Shown here piece after piece: positions 40,597-55,113 of a DNA stretch of 55,113 bases. How positions within the stretch are numbered: position 1 is the first letter of the stretch; the number at the start of each line of letters is the position of its first letter. The DNA is taken from contig CAKTWW010000009.1 of assembly GCA_934630855.1 (NCBI GenBank), forward strand, positions 1-55,113, in the 5' to 3' direction. The translations under genes were made by a program, and so were the position numbers. Below the pieces are notes generated by a model that saw only the letters and a list, made by a program, of their open reading frames with translations, searched no databases and was not told the DNA's origin. The DNA comes from an uncultured Collinsella sp. GTDB taxonomy: Bacteria > Actinomycetota > Coriobacteriia > Coriobacteriales > Coriobacteriaceae.

Positions 40597-40827
40597 GGAA
40601 AGTGCGTCCCGCTATTTGGTTGAATTCTGGGATGCGCTTTCCGGTTGGGGCCCCTAGCGGAAAGTACATCCCGGAATGCTGGTTCAAACTGGGATGCAGT
40701 TTCCCCGACGGGGCTGTTCCGGAAAGTGCGACCCGGAATATCGGCTCAGAATGGGATGCGGTTCCTAAACAGGGCTCAAGCGAAAGCTGCATCCCAGTTC
40801 GAGGCCTCAAAACGGGATGCAGTTTCC
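40597..40827 (+). repeat. 62-bp hairpin array 3
   Basis: Four 46-47-bp hairpins start at 40597, 40659, 40721 and 40781 (periods 62, 62, 60). Arms are GGAAAGTGCG-TCCC type and GGGATGCAGTTTCC; middles differ. The 14-16-base spacers centre on GGGGC or GGGGCCCC. Lies between the galU terminator and the rpoB promoter. Confidence 0.92.
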
Positions 40828-40989
40828 GCCTGATTAACCCTCACCGCCATTCCGCCATTCAGCGGCTCGCATCAGCAGTCTCGTTCACAGAAAATATATG
40901 AACACCTGTTCGATGCACCTATATCTACCTGCATCTTTTCTGTCGAAAATCTTTGCTACTCCAAAAACTCAATCGCGTCAAGGCTTTTC

Positions 40990-41017
40990 TTGCTCAACGG
41001 TCGGTACCTGATAAACT
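40990..41017 (+). promoter_or_regulatory. Probable rpoBC promoter
   Basis: TTGCTC (40990-40995), 16-base spacer, TAAACT (41012-41017), 74 bases before the rpoB start. Needed because galU and its terminator cut rpoB off from rplJL. Confidence 0.5.
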
Positions 41018-41090
41018 ATTAGGTTGCGATAACTGGCGAAGCTATGCCTCGCCAACCCACCGAGCATTTCCGTGAAGGAGGAAAAACCTG

Positions 41091-44582
<3,492 letters not shown>

Positions 44583-44588
44583 TTGACT

Positions 44589-49067
<4,479 letters not shown>

Positions 49068-49094
49068 CTTCCTAGTACGTTAACCGCCCTTCCA

Positions 49095-49130
49095 AAGACC
49101 CGTTTCCCAACAGGGAAGCGGGTCTTTTTT
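49095..49130 (+). terminator. Intrinsic terminator after rpoC
   Basis: AAGACCCGTTTCCC pairs with GGGAAGCGGGTCTT (one wobble) then TTTTT. Confidence 0.95.
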
Positions 49131-49133
49131 GTA

Positions 49134-49171
49134 AACCCGCCAATAAGGGACAGGTTTATTTTGGTAGGTTT
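49134..49171 (-). repeat. CCTGTCCC-core palindrome, copy R7
   Basis: AACCCGCCAA pairs imperfectly with TTGGTAGGTT around TAAGGGACAGGTTTATT (minus-strand core AAACCTGTCCC). Directly after the rpoC terminator. Confidence 0.75.
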
Positions 49172-49262
49172 TTCCTGCTTGAATTTGAAACATTTCGTCT
49201 CGCCAAAGCGTATCTATGGTGAGGACCTCATCAAGAACCATCAACGTCACCGGGAGGTGATT

Positions 49263-49781
49263 ATGGAAGAACAAGCTTTTAGACAGGCGGTTGAAGATCA
49301 CCGGGATGTCGTATTTCGGATCGCATTGACGTATCTGCGCGATCGTGCCGACGCCGATGATGTCGCTCAAGATGTCTTTCTTAAGCTGCTCAAAAGTGAT
49401 GGCCATTTTGAAAGCTGGGAACACCTTCGCCGTTGGCTCATTCGGGTCACAATCAACGAGTGCAAATCGCTCTTTCGAAAGCCATGGAGGCGCGTGGAGG
49501 ATATTGAGAGCCTGACCGATTCGCTCTCGACGGCACAGGATGAGACCAAGGATGTCCTACTCGACGTCATGCGACTTCCGGAACGATTCCGAATTCCCAT
49601 CGTGCTCTATTACTATCTAGGCTTTTCGACCTCAGAGATTGCCGAGTTATTGCATGTGCCGGCCGCGACCGTCCGAACGCGTTTAGCGCGCGGCCGATCA
49701 AAGCTTAAGTTCATCCTGGAGGAGAGCGACCGTGAAATCCAATCAAATCAAGCAAGCCTTCGAGTCCGTCCAAGCCGATAG
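49263..49781 (+). CDS. ECF-type RNA polymerase sigma factor
   Basis: A 172-residue extracytoplasmic-function sigma factor. Region 2 covers about 20-85 (VVFRIALTYLRDRADADDVAQDVFLKLL) and region 4 about 110-160 (LPERFRIPIVLYYYLGFSTSEIAELL, then VPAATVRTRLARGRSKL). The ATG at 49263 has GGGAGGTGA upstream. Its end overlaps the next gene by 50 bases; that gene has the features of its anti-sigma factor. The pair is set between rpoC and rpsL. Confidence 0.93.
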   Translation: MEEQAFRQAVEDHRDVVFRIALTYLRDRADADDVAQDVFLKLLKSDGHFESWEHLRRWLIRVTINECKSLFRKPWRRVEDIESLTDSLSTAQDETKDVLLDVMRLPERFRIPIVLYYYLGFSTSEIAELLHVPAATVRTRLARGRSKLKFILEESDREIQSNQASLRVRPSR

Positions 49782-50808
49782 CGATCTTGCCGATCGCGTT
49801 CTTAATGCAGCTGCTGGCGAGCCCCTCCGTCGAAAGGGTCACGCAAAGCCTCTGTACGTTGCCGTAATCGGGTGTCTTGTCGGAGTGCTGGCGACCGGAG
49901 GGGTCGCCTACGCCGTTATCAATTCCAGCTATTTTGCCTCAGCCTGGGGAAATCACGGCAACGGGGATTCCATTACCTGGACCAATGGCGGCTCGTCGGG
50001 GACTAAATATACCTACACCAGAGAATTTGGTGATGGCACCGCGCCCCAAAGCCTGGAGGGTGCGGTCCAGGAGGTTAATCTCTCCGTCGAAGGTAACGGT
50101 TACACGCTCGATATCCATGAAATGGCAATCGACCAAAACGGTTGCGGCGCCGTGACTTTTACGTTGTCCAATCCGAATGGTGTTAACTACTACAAGCCGG
50201 CAGCAGAGATTGGCGAACTTGTTCTTTATGGTGAAGAAGAACAGGGCATCGGCACGCCCGACATGAAGTTCGGCGAGGAATGGGCTGATACACGCTGCAC
50301 AATTGATAAAGACACATCAAGCGATACTGTCATTAATGGCACGATGTACTTTGCCTCTATGGATCGCGAGCGAGGTTTGCAAAATGCGGTCACCTGGAAT
50401 ATCCAGTGGACCGAGGGCGAAGGTGAGGATGCGAAACTGTTCGAAGCATCGACGCCCGAGTTTAGCGTCGGAACATACGTCGATACCAAGGAACTTCACT
50501 CCGATGATTTGCCTCTCGAGATCAGTCCGTTTTCCATTCAGACGCATATCGATGATCTGGGCTATGAAGCAGTTGATCATAAACTGACCGTCACCTACAA
50601 GGATGGATCGGAGCAGATTATCGAAGATGACGACGCAGGGGTGTTCAACTTATATTTTTCTTATGCGCGCAATAGCGGAGAGAACATCTGGGTGCCAACG
50701 AAGTTGATTGATGTCGACCAAGTGGTCTCAGTAACGCTTGAGGGCACACGCTACACTTCAACAGGGGGCGCCGAAACGTCGGAACCCTTTACCATCGTCT
50801 ATTCGTAA
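49732..50808 (+). CDS. Membrane-anchored anti-sigma factor / DUF4179-like protein
   Basis: A 358-residue protein starting at a GTG with GGAGGAG upstream, overlapping the sigma gene by 50 bases and so coupled to it. The N-terminal cytoplasmic part is only about 40 residues (KQAFESVQADSDLADRVL), a membrane helix spans about 41-63, and the rest is an extracytoplasmic beta-rich domain with an ELHSDDLPLEISPFSIQTHI segment. Position and topology point to an anti-sigma that senses a wall or surface signal; no zinc (HxxxCxxC) motif is present. Confidence 0.75.
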   Translation: MKSNQIKQAFESVQADSDLADRVLNAAAGEPLRRKGHAKPLYVAVIGCLVGVLATGGVAYAVINSSYFASAWGNHGNGDSITWTNGGSSGTKYTYTREFGDGTAPQSLEGAVQEVNLSVEGNGYTLDIHEMAIDQNGCGAVTFTLSNPNGVNYYKPAAEIGELVLYGEEEQGIGTPDMKFGEEWADTRCTIDKDTSSDTVINGTMYFASMDRERGLQNAVTWNIQWTEGEGEDAKLFEASTPEFSVGTYVDTKELHSDDLPLEISPFSIQTHIDDLGYEAVDHKLTVTYKDGSEQIIEDDDAGVFNLYFSYARNSGENIWVPTKLIDVDQVVSVTLEGTRYTSTGGAETSEPFTIVYS

Positions 50809-50815
50809 GATCTGA

Positions 50816-50848
50816 GGCCGCTTTCCGCTAGGGGAAGCGGCCTATTTT
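50816..50848 (+). terminator. Intrinsic terminator after the anti-sigma gene
   Basis: GGCCGCTTTCC pairs with GGGGAAGCGGCC, then TATTTT. Confidence 0.88.
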
Positions 50849-50887
50849 GCGTTAAATAGGCGGTTGAATTGAGCGATATCCGTCTGA

Positions 50888-51020
50888 TTTTCGGAAGTAT
50901 GCGGCAAATTCCCGAATGCCCGACCACACCCGATATGCCCAAGCCATCTACCTGCGGGTTTGTTATCGAAAAACCCCGATGTGCTCGGCAAGTCCAAAAT
51001 TTGCCGCATACTTCCGAAAA
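50888..51020. repeat. Long inverted repeat with 87-base centre
   Basis: TTTTCGGAAGTATGCGGCAA-ATT (50888-50910) is exactly complementary to 50998-51020 (23 bp). The centre continues as a degenerate inverted repeat: CCGACCACACCCGA on the left echoes CCGAGCACATCGGG on the complementary strand of the right. No reading frame is supported. Confidence 0.85.
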
Positions 51021-51087
51021 CGCAGCCGATTTCCATGCGACAGACGGGAGCGGGTCGTCACTGGAGCGCGATGTTTCCCCAGATAAA

Positions 51088-51122
51088 ACCGACAAAAATA
51101 AACCTGTCCCTTTTTGGCAGGT
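51088..51122 (+). repeat. CCTGTCCC-core palindrome, copy R8
   Basis: ACC-GA-CAAAAA and TTTTTG-GC-AGGT flank TAAACCTGTCCC. Stem decayed relative to R5 but recognisably the same element. Confidence 0.7.
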
Positions 51123-51145
51123 AGCGTTGCCCCGACGAGTACGTC

Positions 51146-51284
51146 GGATTCCCGGACCGGGCGGCACAGGGGTTAAGTTTGTCGCGAGTTCCGCACGAGC
51201 CGGAGGCCACTTAATGTGGCCTCCGTGCGAGCCAGGACTGTAGAGCAGCAAACTTAACCCCTGTGCCGCCCTGCCCGGGAATCC
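51146..51284 (+). repeat. Nested palindrome, copy D
   Basis: Arms of 36 bases (51146-51181 / 51249-51284) pair with two mismatches (GGATTCCCGG... and ...CAGGGGTTAAGTTTG). The core (51188-51241) is TTCCGCACGAGCC, stem GGAGGCCAC / TTAAT / GTGGCCTCC, GTGCGAGCCAGGACTGT, identical to the reverse complement of copy A. Confidence 0.92.
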
Positions 51285-51369
51285 GCCCCCGCGCACAGCA
51301 GGGGATTCCACTTTGTGTAGGCTTTGCGGAAATGTGCCTATTTTAGGATACGCCCGGCGGCGTGGTCTG

Positions 51370-51398
51370 TTGACGGCACAGCTAACGCCACGTATCCT
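51370..51398 (+). promoter_or_regulatory. Probable promoter of rpsL-rpsG-fusA-rpsJ
   Basis: TTGACG (51370-51375), exact 17-base spacer, TATCCT (51393-51398), about 90 bases before rpsL. No terminator separates it from the genes. Confidence 0.65.
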
Positions 51399-51491
51399 AT
51401 CGAACTGCGTGTTTCGTAGGGGGATGCTGACCCCTCGATTCAAGCCGTTGCACTTTACAGAAAGCTGGAATCATTCGAGAAGGAGTACGCT

Positions 51492-51869
51492 TTGCCTACT
51501 ATTAACCAGCTGGTTCGCCAGGGCCGCCATTCCGTGCCCAAGAAGTCCAAGAACGCTGCTCTGCAGCACAACGCACAGAAGCGCGGCGTGTGCACCCGCG
51601 TCTTCACCACGAGCCCCAAGAAGCCGAACTCGGCTCTTCGTAAGGTTGCCCGTGTTCGCCTCGTCAACGGCATCGAAGTTACCGCCTACATCCCGGGTGA
51701 GGGCCACAACCTGCAGGAGCACTCCATCGTGCTCGTCCGCGGCGGTCGTGTCCGTGACCTCCCTGGTGTCCGTTATCACGTCATCCGTGGCGCCTACGAC
51801 GCTGCTCCGGTCCAGAACCGTATGCAGGCCCGTTCCAAGTACGGTGCTAAGCGCCCCAAGGCTAAATAA
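51492..51869 (+). CDS. rpsL: 30S ribosomal protein S12
   Basis: S12 of the decoding centre, the streptomycin target. The 125-residue protein begins [15 protein letters not shown] at a TTG start; AAGGAG lies just upstream and no ATG is available in frame. Family blocks [19 protein letters not shown] and [21 protein letters not shown] are intact (given as motifs [11 protein letters not shown] and [13 protein letters not shown]). Lys at the usual streptomycin positions suggests a wild-type allele. First gene of the str operon. Confidence 0.97.
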   Translation: MPTINQLVRQGRHSVPKKSKNAALQHNAQKRGVCTRVFTTSPKKPNSALRKVARVRLVNGIEVTAYIPGEGHNLQEHSIVLVRGGRVRDLPGVRYHVIRGAYDAAPVQNRMQARSKYGAKRPKAK

Positions 51870-51942
51870 GCCAGATAACGTTTTGATACTTTCGCCGTGT
51901 GCCGCCTAAGCGCCGCACGGTAGACACTTAAGGAGATTTCAC

Positions 51943-52416
51943 ATGCCGCGTCGTGCAGCAGCTAATCGTCGTGAGGTTCAGCCTGACGCCGTTTACAACA
52001 ACCGCCTGGTGACTCAGCTCATCAACAAGGTCCTTCTTGACGGCAAGAAGGCCACCGCTGAGCGCATCGTTTACACCGCTTTCGAGATCGTTGCCGAGAA
52101 GTCCGAGGGCGGCGACGCTCTCGCTACCTTCAAGAAGGCTATGGACAACGTCAAGCCCACGCTCGAGGTTAAGCCCAAGCGTGTCGGTGGCGCTACCTAT
52201 CAGGTCCCGATGGAGGTCAACTCCCGTCGTTCCACCGCTCTGGGCATCCGCTGGATCGTCAACTTCTCCCGCGCTCGCAAGGAGAAGACCATGGCCGAGC
52301 GTCTCGCCAACGAGATCCTCGACGCTTCCAACGGCCTGGGCGCTTCCGTCAAGAAGCGTGAGGACGTCTTCAAGATGGCCGAGGCCAACCGCGCGTTCTC
52401 TCACTATCGTTGGTAA
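51943..52416 (+). CDS. rpsG: 30S ribosomal protein S7
   Basis: S7, the primary 16S rRNA binder of the small-subunit head. The 157-residue protein starts [20 protein letters not shown] and ends [15 protein letters not shown], both standard. GGAG precedes the ATG. It lies 73 bases after rpsL and 19 bases before fusA. In other bacteria S7 represses this operon; no target is obvious here. Confidence 0.97.
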   Translation: MPRRAAANRREVQPDAVYNNRLVTQLINKVLLDGKKATAERIVYTAFEIVAEKSEGGDALATFKKAMDNVKPTLEVKPKRVGGATYQVPMEVNSRRSTALGIRWIVNFSRARKEKTMAERLANEILDASNGLGASVKKREDVFKMAEANRAFSHYRW

Positions 52417-52435
52417 GTTAAGGTAAGGAACTAAC

Positions 52436-54535
52436 ATGGCTAAGCCTAAGTACAAGCTTTCCGATACCCGTAACATCGGCATCATGGCCCACATCGATGC
52501 TGGTAAGACCACCACGACCGAGCGTATTCTTTACTACACCGGTAAGACCCACAAGATCGGTGAGGTCCATGAGGGCGCTGCCACCATGGACTGGATGGTT
52601 CAGGAGCAGGAGCGCGGCGTAACCATTACCTCCGCTGCTACCACGTGCTTCTGGAACAAGGACGGTAAGGATTACCGCATCCAGATCATCGACACCCCGG
52701 GCCACGTTGACTTCACCGCCGAGGTCGAGCGCTGCCTGCGCGTCCTCGATGGCGCTGTCGCCGTCTTCGACGCCGTTGCCGGCGTTCAGCCCCAGTCTGA
52801 GACCGTTTGGCGTCAGGCTTCTACCTTCAACGTCCCCCGCATTGCCTTCATCAACAAGTATGACCGCGTGGGCGCTGACTTCTTCAACGCTATCGAGACC
52901 ATGAAGGATCGTCTCGACGCTAACGCCGTGGCCGCTCAGGTCCCGATGGGCGCCGAGGACAACTTCTGGGGCGTCATCGACCTGGTCACCATGACCGCTT
53001 GGGACTTCAAGGCCGATGAGAAGGGCATGACCTACCCCGAGCCGATGGACGAGATCCCGGCTGAGTTCGCCGACATCGTTGCCACCAAGCGCGAGGAGCT
53101 CCTCGACGCTGCTGCCAGCTTTGACGACGAGCTCATGGAGAAGATCCTCATGGAGGAGGACTTTACCGTCGAGGAGCTCAAGGCTGCCCTGCGCAAGGGC
53201 GTTCTGGCCAACGAGCTCAACCTCGTCTTCGTGGGCTCCGCCTACAAGAACAAGGGCGTCCAGGAGCTGCTCGACGCTGTCGTCGACTACCTGCCCAGCC
53301 CGATCGACGTCGAGGCCGTCACCGGTACCGATCCGGACACCGGCGAGGAGATCGAGCGTCATCCTTCCTTCGACGAGCCCTTCTCCGGCCTGGTCTTCAA
53401 GATCATGACCGACCCGTTCGTCGGTAAGCTCACCTACGTCCGCGTTTACTCCGGCCGCGCCGAGTCCGGCTCCTACGTTGTCAACGCTTCCAACGGTCAG
53501 CGCGAGCGTCTCGGCCGCATCCTCGAGATGAACGCCGCCGAGCGTATCGACCGTGACGACGCTGCCGCCGGCGACATCGTCGCTTGCGTCGGCTTCAAGA
53601 ACTCCACCACCGGTGACACCCTGTGCACCGAGGGCAAGGAGATCGTCCTCGAGAAGATCGAGTTCGCTAAGCCCGTTATCGACGTTGCCATCGAGCCCAA
53701 GACCAAGGCCGAGCAGGACAAGATGTCCCTGGCTCTGACCAAGCTCGCCGAGGAGGACCCGACCTTCACGGTGTCCACCAACCACGAGACCGGCCAGACC
53801 ATCATCGCCGGCATGGGCGAGCTGCACCTCGAGATCATCGTTGACCGTCTGCTCCGTGAGTTCAAGGTTGACGCAAACGTCGGTAAGCCCCAGGTTGCTT
53901 ACCGCGAGACCGCTGGTCACGACGTCGAGAAGGCTGAGGGCAAGTTCGTCCGTCAGTCCGGTGGTCGCGGTCAGTACGGCCACGCCGTCATCAAGCTCGA
54001 GAAGATGGAGGAGGGCTTCGGCTACGAGTTCGTCAACGCTATCGTCGGCGGCGTCGTGCCCAAGGAGTACATCCCGTCCATCGACAAGGGCATCCAGGAG
54101 GCCCTGAACACCGGTGTTATCGCCGGCTTCCCGGTCCTCGACGTTAAGGTCACCCTGTTCGACGGTTCTTACCACGAGGTCGACTCCTCCGAGGCCGCCT
54201 TCAAGATCGCCGGTTCCATGGCTATCAAGGACGCCCTCAAGAAGTCCGACCCGCAGCTGCTCGAGCCGATCATGGCTGTCGAGGTCGAGACCCCCGAGCA
54301 GTACATGGGCGACGTTATGGGCAACCTCTCCGGTCGCCGCGGCAAGATCGAGGGCATGGAGGATCGCAAGAACAGCAAGCTCATCCGTGCCAAGGTGCCG
54401 CTGGGCGAGATGTTCGGTTACGCTACCGACCTTCGCTCCCAGACCCAGGGCCGTGCATCCTACACGATGCAGTTCGACTCTTATGAGCCCGCGCCCAAGT
54501 CCATCGTGGACGAGGTCATGAGCAAGAACGCCTAA
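52436..54535 (+). CDS. fusA: Elongation factor G
   Basis: The translocation GTPase, 699 residues. G1 is [13 protein letters not shown]3 DTPGHVDF, G4 INKYDR (most EF-Gs have NKMD or NKLD), then domains II-V, with the domain IV loop region near [11 protein letters not shown] and a domain V ending near [18 protein letters not shown]. Length is normal. AAGGTAAGGA lies before the ATG. tuf does not follow; rpsJ does after 60 bases. Confidence 0.98.
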   Translation: MAKPKYKLSDTRNIGIMAHIDAGKTTTTERILYYTGKTHKIGEVHEGAATMDWMVQEQERGVTITSAATTCFWNKDGKDYRIQIIDTPGHVDFTAEVERCLRVLDGAVAVFDAVAGVQPQSETVWRQASTFNVPRIAFINKYDRVGADFFNAIETMKDRLDANAVAAQVPMGAEDNFWGVIDLVTMTAWDFKADEKGMTYPEPMDEIPAEFADIVATKREELLDAAASFDDELMEKILMEEDFTVEELKAALRKGVLANELNLVFVGSAYKNKGVQELLDAVVDYLPSPIDVEAVTGTDPDTGEEIERHPSFDEPFSGLVFKIMTDPFVGKLTYVRVYSGRAESGSYVVNASNGQRERLGRILEMNAAERIDRDDAAAGDIVACVGFKNSTTGDTLCTEGKEIVLEKIEFAKPVIDVAIEPKTKAEQDKMSLALTKLAEEDPTFTVSTNHETGQTIIAGMGELHLEIIVDRLLREFKVDANVGKPQVAYRETAGHDVEKAEGKFVRQSGGRGQYGHAVIKLEKMEEGFGYEFVNAIVGGVVPKEYIPSIDKGIQEALNTGVIAGFPVLDVKVTLFDGSYHEVDSSEAAFKIAGSMAIKDALKKSDPQLLEPIMAVEVETPEQYMGDVMGNLSGRRGKIEGMEDRKNSKLIRAKVPLGEMFGYATDLRSQTQGRASYTMQFDSYEPAPKSIVDEVMSKNA

Positions 54536-54595
54536 GTTCGAGCTCCCTGTTACGTAATCCGCGAGAACATCTCTCGCACTCTTTGGAGGTTTAAG

Positions 54596-54904
54596 TTGGC
54601 TACCCAGAAGATCCGCATTCGCCTCAAGGGCTATGATCACGAGGTCGTCGATCAGTCCGCGAAGCTCATCGTCGAGACCGCTCAGAAGACCGGCGCTCGC
54701 GTTTCCGGTCCTGTCCCCCTGCCCACCGAGCGCAACCTGTACACGGTTATCCGCTCGCCGCACGTGAACAAGGACTCCCGTGAGCAGTTCGAGATGCGCA
54801 CCCACAAGCGTCTCATCGACATCCTCGACCCCACCTCGGGCACCGTTGATTCGCTCATGCGTCTCGACCTCCCCGCTGGCGTCGACATCGACATCAAGCT
54901 CTAA
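54596..54904 (+). CDS. rpsJ: 30S ribosomal protein S10 (NusE)
   Basis: S10, 102 residues, also the NusG-binding antitermination factor. It starts with TTG ([18 protein letters not shown]) after TTTGGAGG; no ATG is in frame. [20 protein letters not shown] is the family signature. Normally the first gene of the S10 operon, here it is the last gene of the str transcript and is followed by a strong terminator instead of rplC. Confidence 0.97.
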   Translation: MATQKIRIRLKGYDHEVVDQSAKLIVETAQKTGARVSGPVPLPTERNLYTVIRSPHVNKDSREQFEMRTHKRLIDILDPTSGTVDSLMRLDLPAGVDIDIKL

Positions 54905-54925
54905 GCGATATCGCTCATAGCTTAC

Positions 54926-54965
54926 AGAGCCCCGCTGCCATTACGGTAGCGGGGCTCTTTTGTTT
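54926..54965 (+). terminator. Intrinsic terminator after rpsJ
   Basis: AGAGCCCCGCT pairs with AGCGGGGCTCT, followed by TTTTGTTTT. The stem also ends in A-residues on the other strand, so it could serve convergent transcription. Confidence 0.93.
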
Positions 54966-55019
54966 TGAATGATGGTTTGGACTGCCGGGTAATGCTGCCG
55001 AGTAGGTGGCTGCGGCGCT

Positions 55020-55112
55020 CTATTCGCTCAATGGGCGCAATGACGCCTCCTCAAAATGGAAGGAACGCAAGCCGTCTTCCGTTTCGATACACGCGCGACC
55101 AAAGGCATCGAC
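55020..55112 (-). CDS. Possible C-terminus of a minus-strand gene
   Basis: The minus strand is open from the window edge for 30 codons (VDAFGRACIETEDGLRSFHF, then EEASLRPLSE) to a stop at 55020-55022. The residue mix looks protein-like and the orientation, convergent on the rpsJ terminator, is plausible. Too short to identify. Confidence 0.3.
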   Translation of the reverse strand, partial: VDAFGRACIETEDGLRSFHFEEASLRPLSE

Positions 55113-55113
55113 C

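Noticed and set aside
40597..40827. CRISPR array
   Set aside because: The 62-bp periodic units are palindromic with variable middles, and the spacers are related to each other and only 14-16 bp; there are no cas genes. It is a hairpin array, not CRISPR.
52850..52870. NKYD in EF-G as a sign of a non-functional GTPase
   Set aside because: The G4 motif is NKxD and the x position varies; all other motifs are intact, so it is a normal fusA.

Overview
The window reads as a chromosomal segment of a Coriobacteriia actinobacterium, most likely a Collinsella of the gut. This rests on the GC-rich, GAG/CTG/GCC-biased codons, the protein styles, and a Gram-positive wall signal (LAATG-type sorting motif on a 5'-nucleotidase). 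The genus is inference; no search was run.

Layout. (1) 1-3710, plus strand: 3' end of tuf, then rpmG, tRNA-Trp, secE, nusG, rplK, rplA. (2) 3711-9260: a leucine operon headed by a newly recognised 19-residue Leu-rich leader peptide and attenuator, then leuA, leuC, leuD, leuB. A 393-bp gap with two nested palindromes separates leuC and leuD. (3) 9281-22661, mostly minus strand: phosphoesterase and a cytoplasmic BMP-like/ParB-like fusion, MscS channel, wall-anchored 5'-nucleotidase, an ABC importer of the TrpXYZ type, WYL regulator, asnS, and an OatA-like acyltransferase with SGNH domain. (4) 22897-37792, both strands: PTS EIIA, an alpha/beta hydrolase, GntR regulator divergent from a DDAH-like hydrolase and an amino-acid permease, zinc-ribbon membrane protein, FeoA-FeoB fusion, MFS exporter, GH13 glycosidase, DNA glycosylase, an unrecognised protein, aminotransferase. 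(5) 38054-54965, plus strand: L10 leader, rplJ, rplL, galU, rpoB, rpoC, an ECF sigma/anti-sigma pair, rpsL, rpsG, fusA, rpsJ, and a strong terminator.

The classical secE-nusG-rplKAJL-rpoBC-rpsLG-fusA run is therefore present but opened in several places: about 34.6 kb lies between rplA and rplJ, galU between rplL and rpoB, and a sigma module between rpoC and rpsL. tuf is upstream of rpmG instead of after fusA.

The most unusual content is between the genes. At least four unrelated families of palindromic repeats are interspersed. (a) Four copies of a conserved core of about 55 bp, each sitting in the middle of long inverted arms that are unique to that copy, one pair of arms carrying the -35 of the rplJ promoter. 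(b) Three arrays of 46-bp hairpins repeating every 62 bp. (c) Eight short palindromes with a constant CCTGTCCC centre and stems that change in a compensatory way. (d) 69-bp palindromes with GTTGCGGTGGAATAGTTC arms. A structured-RNA candidate follows leuB. Among proteins, the RNA polymerase beta' subunit carries a C-terminal domain resembling the alpha-subunit CTD.
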